Below, one piece after another: positions 1 to 7,949 of a DNA stretch of 37,243 nucleotides. The translations under genes and the position numbers were made by a program. The notes beneath the pieces are model-generated. The model did no database searches. It saw only the letters and a program-made list of their open reading frames with translations, and was not told where the DNA came from. The stretch is taken from positions 1 to 37,243 of the forward strand of contig JANNGZ010000326.1 of NCBI GenBank assembly GCA_031404155.1, read 5' to 3'. The DNA comes from JANNGZ01 sp031404155. Lineage in GTDB: Bacteria; Pseudomonadota; Gammaproteobacteria; Burkholderiales; Burkholderiaceae_C. Position 1 is the first letter of the stretch. Each line of letters opens with the position of its first letter.

Positions 1-356
1 GTGCCCGGGCCCGGCAGCCCGGCAGCGGCCATGCGAGCGGCCTCGGCCTTGACTGCATGGGCCACCTTGTCGGCCTTGCGCTGCTCGCTCGGGTCGTTGC
101 CGGCCGCAAGTGCGCTGCGGGCTTTGTCGCGCCGCTCACGGGCCAGCTTCAGCGGTACATCGGGGTACGTGCCAAGGCTCAGCATGCCCTCTTTGCCGCC
201 ACTGAAGTAGCGCAGCCGCCACCAGCCCGCGCCGGTCGGCCGCGCGTCGAAGTACAACCCACCGCCGTCGCTTGCGCGCTTGGGCTTGCCTGCGGTGCCG
301 GCTTCCTTGAGGGCCTTCTTGATCGCCTTGTCTGTGAGGGTGTCGGTCGCTGCCAT
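1..356 (-). CDS. Tyrosine-type phage/island integrase, N-terminal part (cut by window edge)
   Basis: Site-specific recombinase that would integrate and excise a mobile element. Only about the first 118 residues are visible; the gene runs off the left edge. The reading frame starts at the ATG at 356 and shows the N-terminal DUF4102/SAM-like region of P4-type integrases: LTDKAIKKAL near residue 6, then ASDGGGLYFDARPTG, GWWRLRYFSGGKE, LSLGTYPDVPL and LARERRDKAR. The catalytic domain (R-H-R-Y) lies outside the window, so activity cannot be judged. The gene starts 173 bp from the 3' end of a tRNA gene and reads away from it, the usual arrangement for an element inserted in a tRNA. The element body should therefore lie to the left of the window. 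Confidence 0.88.
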   Translation of the reverse strand, partial: MAATDTLTDKAIKKALKEAGTAGKPKRASDGGGLYFDARPTGAGWWRLRYFSGGKEGMLSLGTYPDVPLKLARERRDKARSALAAGNDPSEQRKADKVAHAVKAEAARMAAAGLPGPG

Positions 357-357
357 T

Positions 358-447
358 CTGGGTAACTCGCTTCCGCTTTGGGCCACTCGGGGCCAGTTAC
401 CCAGATTGTTACCCAGCCATTGCCTGGGTTCAAGCGACGTTACCCAG
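358..447. repeat. Iterated 9-bp motif GTTACCCAG between integrase and tRNA
   Basis: GTTACCCAG occurs exactly at 396-404, 408-416 and 439-447 on the + strand, and inverted (CTGGGTAAC) at 358-366, directly against the integrase start codon. A degenerate inverted copy (CTGGGTT) is at 424-430. Repeated short motifs beside an integrase gene are the usual form of arm-type integrase or excisionase binding sites. That role is inference; the copies themselves are seen directly. Confidence 0.6.
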
Positions 448-462
448 CCCTATGCGGACATG

Positions 463-498
463 AAAAAAGCGCTAAGTGATTGATTCACATAGCGCTTT
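463..498 (-). terminator. Rho-independent terminator downstream of the tRNA
   Basis: Arms at 466-479 and 485-498 are complementary over 13 of 14 positions with a 5-nt loop. Read on the minus strand, the stem is followed by a run of six T (468-463). It lies 32 bp past the tRNA 3' end and would stop tRNA transcription before the integrase promoter region. Confidence 0.65.
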
Positions 499-529
499 CG
501 TCGTTTCTGGCCCCTTGTGGAACCGTGTT

Positions 530-560
530 TGGTAGGCCGTGTTGGACTTGAACCAACGAC
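530..560. other. Putative attachment-site core (3' part of the tRNA gene)
   Basis: P4-type integrases commonly recombine within the T-arm and 3' end of a tRNA gene. The integrase gene and its motif repeats lie immediately beyond this end. The exact crossover cannot be fixed, because the second copy of the core would be at the far end of the element, outside the window. Confidence 0.4.
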
Positions 561-606
561 CAAAGGATTATGAGTCCTCTGCTCTAACCAGCTGAGCTAA
601 CGGCCC
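530..606 (-). tRNA. tRNA with CAU anticodon, best read as tRNA-Ile2 (lysidine-modified)
   Basis: This is a 77-nt cloverleaf with encoded CCA (530-532). The acceptor stem is GGGCCGU with ACGGCCU, including a G1-U72 wobble, and the discriminator is A73. The anticodon loop is CUCAUAA, with CAU at 572-570. Automated tools would label it Met. However, C4-G69 and C5-G68 in the acceptor stem and the G27-U43 pair of the anticodon stem match E. coli tRNA-Ile2, the substrate of TilS, rather than elongator tRNA-Met (C27-G43). The tRNA structure is near certain; the Ile2 identity is inference from these pairs. Confidence 0.93.
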
Positions 607-2431
607 GCGAGGGAAGCGGCGATTCTAGGCGGAGCTGCTCAGTCTGCTCCTCGGCGCCGCCGCCTTCGACGACGCGGCCGCGTCCGCTGCGCTTGGCGGC
701 GAGTGCGGCGTCGTCGGCGCGGCGCAACAGGGCTTGCCAGGAGGCGTGCGCGCTGTCGCCGGCGCTGTCGGCCACGCCGGCAGAAAAGGCGCTTTGCAGG
801 GCGACGCCGTCGCCCAGATCGAAATGCTGTTTACGCCACTCGCGCAGCAAGGCACGCACCTTGCGCGCGGCCGCGGCGCGGCCGGTGCGGGGCATCAGCA
901 CACAGAACTCCTCGCCGCCATAGCGGCAGGCCACGTCGCTCTTGCGCATGCGCGCCGCGAGCAAGGCGCCGAAGGCTTGAAGCACGCGGTCGCCCACCGG
1001 GTGGCCATGTTGGTCGTTGACCTGCTTGAAGTGGTCCAGGTCGATAATCGCGGCGCTCAGGGGCTGGCCGTCGCGCATTGCCATCGCATGCATCGCCGGC
1101 AGCATGTTGTTCAGGTGCCGGCGGTTGAACAGGCCGGTGAGCCCGTCGCGCAACGCCTGCTCGCGCAGCTCGGCCTGTAGGGCCTGCACTTCGTTCACCT
1201 TTTCGTTCAGGCGCTGGTTCAGCGCCTGTAGCTCGTCGCGGGCACGTTGAGCGGCCCGGCGCCGCGCGTCGATCACGTCGCGCTCGCGGGAGAGTTCAAG
1301 CAGCTCGGTTTGCAGGGACGCGGCCTGAAACCGCGCCCGCGACGCGAGCAGGCTGCGTTCGCTGTGCAGCGCCTGCCAGGTGCGCAGATGAGCCAGTGCT
1401 TCGCGCTCGTGGCCGAGCTGCTGGTGCAGGTCGGCGAGCAGCGCCAAGAGCAGGCAGCGCTCGCGCAGGCTCAAGCCCTCCTGAGGCAGCGGCAGCTCAC
1501 GTTCGAGCCGCATCGCAGCGTCGTGCGGCGCGCCGCGAGCGCGCAGCACCACGGCTTCGGCCACCGCGAGCTCGAGCCGCTTTTCGGCCAGGGCGCGCTC
1601 GGGCCAGCAGCCCAGCGCGTGGTTCACGCAGTGTTCACCGAGCTCGCTGCGGCCGGCGCGCACCGCCGCGATCGCCATCGCCTCGAACGCGGTGGTGTCG
1701 CGGCCGACCGCATCGGCCGGCAGCGCCAGCAGGCGCTGAATGTCCGCCAGCGCCTCGGCCGGGCGCGCGAGGTCGGTGAGGCAGACCACGCGGTTGAGCA
1801 GCAGCACGCCGAGCAGGCGCGGGTTGCGCTCGCCGGCGCAGCGGGCGATGCCCACGTCGAGGTGGCGCAGGGCTTCGAGGTAGTCGCCCAGGTGGTAAAG
1901 CTCGTGCGCCAAGTTGCAGTAGATGACCGCGTCGTAGCCGCTTTCGGTGCGCGGGTTGAGCGAGCGCAAGGCCTGGAAGAGGTATGCGAAGGCCATCTCG
2001 GCCTCGCCCAGCGCCGAGTGGCAACCGGCCACGGTGTTGAGCACCACCGCCAGTTCGTCGTGGCGCAGCGTTCTCAGCGCCTCGTCGCGCAGCGGCGCCA
2101 CGATCGCCAGCCCTTCCCGCGCCTGCCCTTGCGCCCAGCAGCAGCGCGCACGGCCGGCCAGCGCGAGCAGCTCGCCACGCCGGTCGGCCACCTCGGCCAG
2201 CGTGGCCTGCGCGCGCCCGAACTCGGCCAGGCCCTCGGTCGGGCTGCGATGGCGCATGCGGTGGTAGCCGAGCGTCAGGCGCGACCAGCCCTGCGCGAGC
2301 CGGTCCTCGCCGCTGGCGGCCAGCGCACGTTCGGCCAATGCCACCGAGGCGGCCACATCCAGGTATTGCAAGGCCCAGGCCCGGCGCGCCAGCCTCATCG
2401 CATGCGGGGCCGGGCGCAGGCCGGGGCTCAT
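584..2431 (-). CDS. TPR-containing diguanylate cyclase (GGDEF)
   Basis: Predicted cytoplasmic enzyme of 615 residues making cyclic di-GMP from two GTP. Residues 1 to about 370 are helical TPR-like repeats rich in Ala and Leu, with no membrane segment. A coiled-coil linker follows at about 375-420, then the GGDEF domain at about 425-590. The active-site motif is GGEEF at 505-509, with IIDLDHFK carrying the metal-binding Asp upstream. The inhibitory I-site RxxD is present as RKSD exactly five residues before GGEEF, so product feedback inhibition is expected. The start overlaps the hrcA stop as ATGA (2428-2431), which implies translational coupling. Oddly, the reading frame ends inside the tRNA gene: its last six codons and TAG stop are tRNA sequence. 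The signal sensed by the TPR part is unknown. Confidence 0.93.
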   Translation of the reverse strand: MSPGLRPAPHAMRLARRAWALQYLDVAASVALAERALAASGEDRLAQGWSRLTLGYHRMRHRSPTEGLAEFGRAQATLAEVADRRGELLALAGRARCCWAQGQAREGLAIVAPLRDEALRTLRHDELAVVLNTVAGCHSALGEAEMAFAYLFQALRSLNPRTESGYDAVIYCNLAHELYHLGDYLEALRHLDVGIARCAGERNPRLLGVLLLNRVVCLTDLARPAEALADIQRLLALPADAVGRDTTAFEAMAIAAVRAGRSELGEHCVNHALGCWPERALAEKRLELAVAEAVVLRARGAPHDAAMRLERELPLPQEGLSLRERCLLLALLADLHQQLGHEREALAHLRTWQALHSERSLLASRARFQAASLQTELLELSRERDVIDARRRAAQRARDELQALNQRLNEKVNEVQALQAELREQALRDGLTGLFNRRHLNNMLPAMHAMAMRDGQPLSAAIIDLDHFKQVNDQHGHPVGDRVLQAFGALLAARMRKSDVACRYGGEEFCVLMPRTGRAAAARKVRALLREWRKQHFDLGDGVALQSAFSAGVADSAGDSAHASWQALLRRADDAALAAKRSGRGRVVEGGGAEEQTEQLRLESPLPSRAVSSAG

Positions 2432-3459
2432 CGCGGCTGCGAGAGGGCGTTGCTCACCAGCCGCGAGGTGATGTCGACGATCTGGATCATGCGGTCGTAG
2501 GGCATGCGCGTCGGCCCGATCACACCCAGCGTGCCCACCACCCGCCCGTCCACTTCGTACGGCGCGCTCACCACCGACAACGACTCGAAGGGCACCACGC
2601 GGCTCTCCCCGCCGATGTAGATGCGCACACCTTCGGCGCGGCTGCTCACATCGAGCAGGCGCATCAACTGCGTTTTCTGTTCGAACATGTCGAAGAGCTT
2701 GCGCAGGCTGCCCAGGTCGTTGCCGAAGTCCTGCACCGCGAGCAGGTTGCGCTCGCCGCTGACGATCACCTGCTCGGTGTTCTCGGCCAGCACGTCGGTG
2801 CCGGCCTGCACTGCCGCCTGCATCAGAGCCGCGATTTCGCTGCGCAGCGCATCGACTTCGCTCTTCACCCGCTCGCGCACCGCCTCGATGGTGAGGCCGG
2901 CGTAATGGGCATTGACATAGTTGGTGGCCTCGACCAACTCACTATGGGTGTGGTCGCGCGCGGTGAGGATGACCCGGTTCTGCACATCGCCGTCGGGCGC
3001 CACCAGGATCACCAGCACCCGCCGCTGGGCCAGGCGCATGAACTCGATATGGTGGAACACGCTGGCCTTGCGCGGCGCGGTGACCACGCCGACAAAGTTC
3101 GACAGGTTCGACAGCAAGTGCGCCGCATGGGCGATCACCCGCTGCGGCTGGTCGGGCTGCAGCTGCTCGCGCGCCGCGGCGGCCAGCACGTCGGGCGCGT
3201 CGAGTTCAAGCGTGCGCGCGGTGAGCATGGTGTCGACAAAGAGCCGGTAGCCGCGGGCGGTGGGCACCCGCCCGGCGCTGGTGTGCGGGCTGGCGATCAG
3301 GCCCAGATCTTCGAGGTCGGCCATCACGTTGCGGATCGTGGCCGGCGAGAGCTCGAGCCCCGAGGCGCGCGACAGCGTGCGCGAGCCCACCGGCTGGCCG
3401 TCGGCGATGTAGCGTTCGACCAGGGTCTTCAGCAGCGATTTCGAGCGCTCGTCGAGCAT
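2428..3459 (-). CDS. hrcA: Heat-inducible transcription repressor HrcA
   Basis: Repressor of chaperone operons that binds CIRCE elements and is kept active by GroEL. The winged-helix N-terminus is clear: MLDERSKSLLKTLVERY, then PVGSRTLSR, then LSPATIRNVMADLE and PHTSAGRVPT, which are family signatures. The rest is the GAF-like effector domain. I chose the ATG at 3459, giving 343 residues, because family members begin MLDxR and a GGA sits just upstream; an in-frame ATG at 3468 is possible. No CIRCE inverted repeat is visible near its own start, so its targets (groES-groEL, dnaK) must be elsewhere. It is divergent from nadK and shares a 109-bp control region with it. Confidence 0.96.
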   Translation of the reverse strand: MLDERSKSLLKTLVERYIADGQPVGSRTLSRASGLELSPATIRNVMADLEDLGLIASPHTSAGRVPTARGYRLFVDTMLTARTLELDAPDVLAAAAREQLQPDQPQRVIAHAAHLLSNLSNFVGVVTAPRKASVFHHIEFMRLAQRRVLVILVAPDGDVQNRVILTARDHTHSELVEATNYVNAHYAGLTIEAVRERVKSEVDALRSEIAALMQAAVQAGTDVLAENTEQVIVSGERNLLAVQDFGNDLGSLRKLFDMFEQKTQLMRLLDVSSRAEGVRIYIGGESRVVPFESLSVVSAPYEVDGRVVGTLGVIGPTRMPYDRMIQIVDITSRLVSNALSQPR

Positions 3460-3526
3460 GCGATCCATTCTACGTACCGCTGCAAGCCAGCAGCCGTGTC
3501 GGCGGAGCCCGTGCGGCCGGCGGCGC

Positions 3527-3556
3527 TGGACGCGGCTCGCCGCGGCACCCTATGCT
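3527..3556 (+). promoter_or_regulatory. Candidate nadK promoter
   Basis: TGGACG at 3527-3532 and TATGCT at 3551-3556 are separated by 18 bp, each matching the sigma-70 consensus at 4 of 6 positions. They lie 13 bp before the nadK ATG. This is a sequence-pattern call only. Confidence 0.3.
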
Positions 3557-3568
3557 CTAATCATTCGC

Positions 3569-4462
3569 ATGCCGACGGAAGCCTTCAAACACGCCGCGAT
3601 CGTGGGCAAAATCCAGGCCCAGAGCATCCGGGGTTTGCTCGTCGAAGTGGCGCAGTTCCTGGTCCACCAGGGGCTCGATGTGTCCTTCGAACGCGAGACC
3701 GCGAACATCACCGGCCTGGCCTCGGACTACCCCGCGCTCACCGCGGCCCAGCTCGGCGCGCAATGCGACCTGGCCGTGGTGGTGGGCGGCGACGGCACCA
3801 TGCTCGGCATCGCGCGTGAACTGGCGCGCTACGACGTGCCGCTGGTGGGCATCAACCAGGGCCGGCTCGGTTTCATCACCGACGTGAGCGCCACCGGCTG
3901 GCGTGAAGCGCTGGCACCGATGATCGCCGGTGACTACACCGAAGACCCGCGCGCGATGCTCGAAGGCGGTGTCTGGCGCGACGGCGAATGCATCTTCGAG
4001 GGCCTGTCGCTGAACGACGTGGTGGTCAGTCGCGGCGCCGCCGCGGGCATGGTGGAGCTGCGCATCCAGATCGGCGAGGAGTTCGTTGCCAACCTGCGCG
4101 CCGACGGCCTGATCGTGGCCTCGCCCACCGGCTCCACCGCCTATGCGCTGTCAGCGGGCGGGCCGATCCTGCACCCCGGCATCGCGGGCTGGGTGCTGGT
4201 GCCGATTGCGTCGCACACCTTGTCCAACCGGCCGATCGTGCTGCCGGCCAAGGACGACGCGGCCGGCGAGATCCGCATCGACATCGTGGCCGGGCGCGAC
4301 GCGTCCTGCAACTTCGACATGCAGAGCCTGACCAGCCTGCTTCACGGCGACCAGGTGCGGGTGCGCCGCTCGGCGCAGAAGGTGCGCTTCCTGCACCCGC
4401 GCGGCTGGAGTTACTACGCCACGCTGCGGCGCAAGCTGCGCTGGTACGAAGGCGTCGGATGA
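3569..4462 (+). CDS. nadK: NAD kinase
   Basis: Phosphorylates NAD+ to NADP+ using ATP or polyphosphate; cytosolic. The 297-residue protein carries the family's GGDGTMLGIAR loop, with the catalytic Asp, at about residues 74-84. It also has NQGRLGFITD, LNDVVVSR, and the second signature SPTGSTAYALSAGGPI. The ATG at 3569 fits the family N-terminus (MPTEAFKHAAIVGK); earlier in-frame codons would add an Arg-rich non-conserved stretch. It is followed by recN after 87 bp, the nadK-recN order common in proteobacteria. No anomaly seen. Confidence 0.97.
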   Translation: MPTEAFKHAAIVGKIQAQSIRGLLVEVAQFLVHQGLDVSFERETANITGLASDYPALTAAQLGAQCDLAVVVGGDGTMLGIARELARYDVPLVGINQGRLGFITDVSATGWREALAPMIAGDYTEDPRAMLEGGVWRDGECIFEGLSLNDVVVSRGAAAGMVELRIQIGEEFVANLRADGLIVASPTGSTAYALSAGGPILHPGIAGWVLVPIASHTLSNRPIVLPAKDDAAGEIRIDIVAGRDASCNFDMQSLTSLLHGDQVRVRRSAQKVRFLHPRGWSYYATLRRKLRWYEGVG

Positions 4463-4549
4463 CCGCGCCCGTCTCGTTTCACTCGCGCCAGCCGCCAGAC
4501 GCTTCCGGCGGCCCGGCGCTGGCCTGAGGCTGAAGCCAGTTCATTCGAC

Positions 4550-6310
4550 ATGCTGAGACGCCTGACCCTGCGCGACTTCGTGATCGTGCCCACCCTCGAG
4601 CTGGAATTCGACGCCGGCTTCTCGGTGCTCACCGGCGAGACCGGCGCGGGCAAGTCGATCCTGATCGATGCGCTGCAACTCGCGCTCGGCAGCCGTGGCG
4701 ACGCCGGCGTGGTGCGCGAAGGCGCGTCGCGCGCGGAAATCTCCGCCGAGTTCGACACGCCGGTGTCGCTGCGGCCCTGGCTCGAAGACGGGGGATTCGC
4801 GGTCGACACCGAGTTGCTGCTGATGCGCCGCGCGATCGACGCGCAGGGCAAGAGCCGCGCCTGGATCAACGGCAGCGCGGCCACGATCGCACAGCTGCGC
4901 GAAGCAGCGGACCACTTGCTGGACATCCACGGCCAGCACGCCTGGCAAAGCCTGACCCGGCCCGCCGCGGTGCGCGCGTTGCTCGATACCCAGGCCGGCA
5001 TCGACCCGCATACGCTTCAGGCCTCATGGGCGAACTGGCGCGACGCGCAGGCGACGCTCGATGCGGCCCGCGCGAAACAGGACGAACACAGCCGCGAGCG
5101 CGAACGCATGGCCTGGCAGGTCGGCGAGATCGACAAGCTCGCGCCCGGCGACGCCGAGTGGGACGAGCTCAACGCCGAGCACCAGCGGGTGGCGCATGCG
5201 CAGTCGCTGATCGATGGCGTGCGCCGGGCGCTCGCCGCCTTGAGCGAAGGCGACGACGAGCGGGGCGCAGGGCGTTCCAGCGGTGGCGCCGACACCCTCA
5301 CCTCGCGCGCGCTCGACGCCCTGCTCGCGGTGCGCGACTACGACACCCGCCTGCTGCCGACGATCGAGGTGCTGCAAGGCGCGCTGGCGCAGATCGAGGA
5401 CGCCGCCCACACCCTCGGCGGCTACCTGTCGCATGCCGATGTCGACCCGCGCCGGCTGGCCGAACTGGATGCGCGGCTGTCGGCCTGGGTCGGGCTGGCG
5501 CGCCGGCTGCGCCGACCCCCGGCCGAACTGCCCGCGCTGCGAATCCAATGGCAGGCCGAACTGGCGGCGCTCGATGTGCTTGGGGACCTGGCGGCTCTCG
5601 AGTTGGCGGTGGCAAATGCTGAACAGAGTTATCGGCTCGAAGCCCGCCGGGTGAGCGCGGCACGTGCGGCCGCGGCCCCCAAAATCGCCGACGCAGTCAC
5701 GCTGGCGATGCAGCTATTGGGCATGCAGGGCGGGCGCTTCGAGGTCGCGTTGCTGCCGCAGGCCGCACCCCAGTCCTTCGGGCTGGAGACGGTGGAGCTT
5801 CTTGTCGCCGGCCATGAAGGCAGCACACCGCGGCCGCTGGCCAAGGTGGCCTCGGGCGGCGAGCTGAGCCGCCTCGCGCTGGCGATTTCGGTGAGCACCG
5901 CAACCGGCCTCACGAAACACGACGCCGCCGGCGCGGGCACGCTGATCTTCGACGAAATCGACGCCGGCATCGGCGGCGGCGTGGCCGATACCGTGGGCCG
6001 CCTGATGAAGCGCCTGGGCGGCGGGCGGCAGGTGCTCGCGGTGACCCACCTGGCCCAGGTGGCCGCCTGCGGCGACCACCATTTTGTGGTGAGCAAGGCG
6101 TCGAGCGCCGGCGTCACCGCAAGTGCGGTGCGGCCGGTCAACGGCGAAGCGCGGGTGAGCGAAATCGCCCGCATGCTCGGCGGCGAGCGGTTGGCCGACA
6201 CCAGCCGCGCCCACGCGGTGCAGCTGCTGGCTCAGGCCGGCGAGCCTGCCGGCGAGACCACGCCGCCGTCACCACCGGAACCCCCCCGCACGCGGAAGTC
6301 CAAGGCATGA
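4550..6310 (+). CDS. recN: DNA repair protein RecN
   Basis: SMC-like ATPase acting in double-strand break repair and sister-chromatid cohesion. It has 586 residues, slightly longer than the usual 550. Walker A GETGAGKS is at residues 29-36 and follows a typical start (MLRRLTLRDF). DIHGQHAWQSL is the RecN-type Q/H motif. A central coiled-coil region spans about 160-370, then the ABC signature in ASGGELSRLALAI and Walker B in LIFDEIDAGIGGGVAD. The extra length is mainly a Gly/Ser insert near residue 245 and a Pro/Lys-rich tail. No LexA box is recognisable in the 87-bp gap, so SOS control is not supported. Confidence 0.97.
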   Translation: MLRRLTLRDFVIVPTLELEFDAGFSVLTGETGAGKSILIDALQLALGSRGDAGVVREGASRAEISAEFDTPVSLRPWLEDGGFAVDTELLLMRRAIDAQGKSRAWINGSAATIAQLREAADHLLDIHGQHAWQSLTRPAAVRALLDTQAGIDPHTLQASWANWRDAQATLDAARAKQDEHSRERERMAWQVGEIDKLAPGDAEWDELNAEHQRVAHAQSLIDGVRRALAALSEGDDERGAGRSSGGADTLTSRALDALLAVRDYDTRLLPTIEVLQGALAQIEDAAHTLGGYLSHADVDPRRLAELDARLSAWVGLARRLRRPPAELPALRIQWQAELAALDVLGDLAALELAVANAEQSYRLEARRVSAARAAAAPKIADAVTLAMQLLGMQGGRFEVALLPQAAPQSFGLETVELLVAGHEGSTPRPLAKVASGGELSRLALAISVSTATGLTKHDAAGAGTLIFDEIDAGIGGGVADTVGRLMKRLGGGRQVLAVTHLAQVAACGDHHFVVSKASSAGVTASAVRPVNGEARVSEIARMLGGERLADTSRAHAVQLLAQAGEPAGETTPPSPPEPPRTRKSKA

Positions 6311-6413
6311 ACTTTGGCCGCAGCAACGGTTCCCACGCGGGTGTGCGGCTTTCGAGCGGCAGGCTTGTCTTCAAGGCCCGCGCCGCCCGCATCCGCCACC
6401 GCCCCGCCGCAAG

Positions 6414-7313
6414 ATGATCACCACCGAGCCCCCCACGCTGGCGGGCGAAACCCGCGAGGTCGTGCTCGTCACCGGCATCTCGGGGTCGGGCAAGTCGGTG
6501 GCGCTGCACGCGCTGGAGGACGCGGGCTACTTCTGCGTCGACAACCTGCCGCCGGAGCTGTTGCGCGAGTTCCTGCGCGTCGAGAGCGAGCGCAAGGAAC
6601 GCCGCGTGGCGATCGCGGTGGATGTGCGCAGCGCCGGCTCGCTGCCGCACCTGCTGCCGCTGATTGCCACACTGCGCGAGGAAGGGGTGGCGATCCGCTG
6701 CGTCTTCCTCGACGCCAGCACCGACGCGCTGGTGCGGCGATTCTCCGAAACGCGCCGGCCGCACCCGCTCACCTCGCCGAACCCGAGCGACGCGCGCCAC
6801 GCGCTGGTCGACGCGATCGAGCTCGAGCGCGGCTTGCTCTCCGAACTGCGCGAGGTCTCCACCGTGATCGACACCAGCCAGCTGCGCCCGGCGCAGTTGC
6901 GCCAATGGATGCGCGAGCTGGTCGGCGTGGGCGACGGCCGGCTGACGCTGGTGTTCGAGTCCTTCGCGTACAAACATGGTGTGCCGCTGGACGCCGACTT
7001 CGTGTTCGACGTGCGCGTGCTGCCCAACCCGTATTACCTGCGTGAGCTGCGCCCGCTCACCGGGCGCGACGAACCGGTGGCCGCCTACCTGCAGGCGCAA
7101 CCCGAGGTCGGCGAGATGCTGGCGCAGATCGAACAGTTCCTCGCCCGCTGGCTGCCGGCGTTCGAAGCCGACCAGCGCAGCTACCTCACCGTGGCCATCG
7201 GCTGCACCGGCGGCCAGCACCGCTCGGTGTACGCGGCGCGGTTGTTGGCCGAGCGCTTCGGAGCGCGCGGCGCCACGCTGGTACGGCATCGCGAATTGGA
7301 CGCACGGGAGTGA
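6414..7313 (+). CDS. rapZ: RNase adapter protein RapZ
   Basis: In enterobacteria this nucleotide-binding protein delivers the small RNA GlmZ to RNase E and so controls glucosamine-6-phosphate synthesis; in other bacteria the role is less clear. The 299-residue protein has Walker A GISGSGKS at 21-28, then YFCVDNLPPELL. The C-terminal domain shows FESFAYKHGVP, DVRVLPNPYY and IGCTGGQHRSVY, all hallmarks. The stop overlaps the next gene's GTG start as GTGA (7310-7313). The 103 bp from recN hold no clear promoter or terminator. Confidence 0.96.
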   Translation: MITTEPPTLAGETREVVLVTGISGSGKSVALHALEDAGYFCVDNLPPELLREFLRVESERKERRVAIAVDVRSAGSLPHLLPLIATLREEGVAIRCVFLDASTDALVRRFSETRRPHPLTSPNPSDARHALVDAIELERGLLSELREVSTVIDTSQLRPAQLRQWMRELVGVGDGRLTLVFESFAYKHGVPLDADFVFDVRVLPNPYYLRELRPLTGRDEPVAAYLQAQPEVGEMLAQIEQFLARWLPAFEADQRSYLTVAIGCTGGQHRSVYAARLLAERFGARGATLVRHRELDARE

Positions 7314-7945
7314 GCGCCGAGCCGAGCGAAGGGGCCAACCCGGAGTTGCCCCTCTTCCCGCTGCAGGCGGTGCTCTTTCCCGGAGGCCGGCTGACGCTCA
7401 AGGTCTTCGAAGCGCGCTACCTCGACCTGATCGGCCGCTGCCTGCGCGAGCGTTTGCCCTTCGGCGTGGTCTGCCTGCGCCAGGGCGCCGAAGTGCGGCG
7501 CGCCGGCCGGCGCGACCCGGCGCAGTTCGAGATGCGCGGCGTCAACGCCCATCTGGACGATGTCGACGCCGAACAGGCCGGCATCCTGCGTGTGGTGGCG
7601 GTGGGCCGGCAGCGTTTTGTGCTCGATGCGCCGCGCCAGCAAAGCGACGGACTCTGGCTCGCCCGCACCGAACCCCTGCCCGACGACGAGAGTGTTGCGC
7701 CGCAAGCGAGGCACCTGGCCACGGTGAAGGCCCTGGCCAACGCGATCGCCACGCTGCGCCAGCAAGGCTCGCAGCCCTTCATCGAGCCGTTCCGCTTCGA
7801 CGACGCGGGCTGGGTCGCCAACCGCTGGTGCGAGATCCTGCCAATCTCGCTGGCGGCGAAACAAAAACTGATGGAGCTCGACCAGCCGCATCTGCGCCTG
7901 CAGCTCGTCGACGAGTTCTTGAGAAGCAAGGGCGTGGTGGCTTGA
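7310..7945 (+). CDS. LON substrate-binding-domain protein (peptidase S16-like)
   Basis: A stand-alone N-terminal LON domain of 211 residues, with no AAA ATPase and no Ser-Lys protease domain, so not a protease by itself. Typical motifs are LPLFPLQAVLFPGGRLTLKV near residue 13, FEARYLDLI, LPFGVVCL, and a helical C-terminal half ending in LQLVDEFLRSKG. The cellular role of this family is not established; substrate or adaptor binding is the usual guess. It starts with GTG overlapping the rapZ stop, so the two are probably co-translated. It ends 4 bp from the convergent mutY. Confidence 0.9.
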   Translation: MSAEPSEGANPELPLFPLQAVLFPGGRLTLKVFEARYLDLIGRCLRERLPFGVVCLRQGAEVRRAGRRDPAQFEMRGVNAHLDDVDAEQAGILRVVAVGRQRFVLDAPRQQSDGLWLARTEPLPDDESVAPQARHLATVKALANAIATLRQQGSQPFIEPFRFDDAGWVANRWCEILPISLAAKQKLMELDQPHLRLQLVDEFLRSKGVVA

Positions 7946-7949
7946 GCGC

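Noticed and set aside
1247..2500. Long open frame on the + strand opposite the diguanylate cyclase
   Set aside because: It is Gln/His/Arg-rich with no domain, and mirrors the codon bias of the real gene on the other strand.
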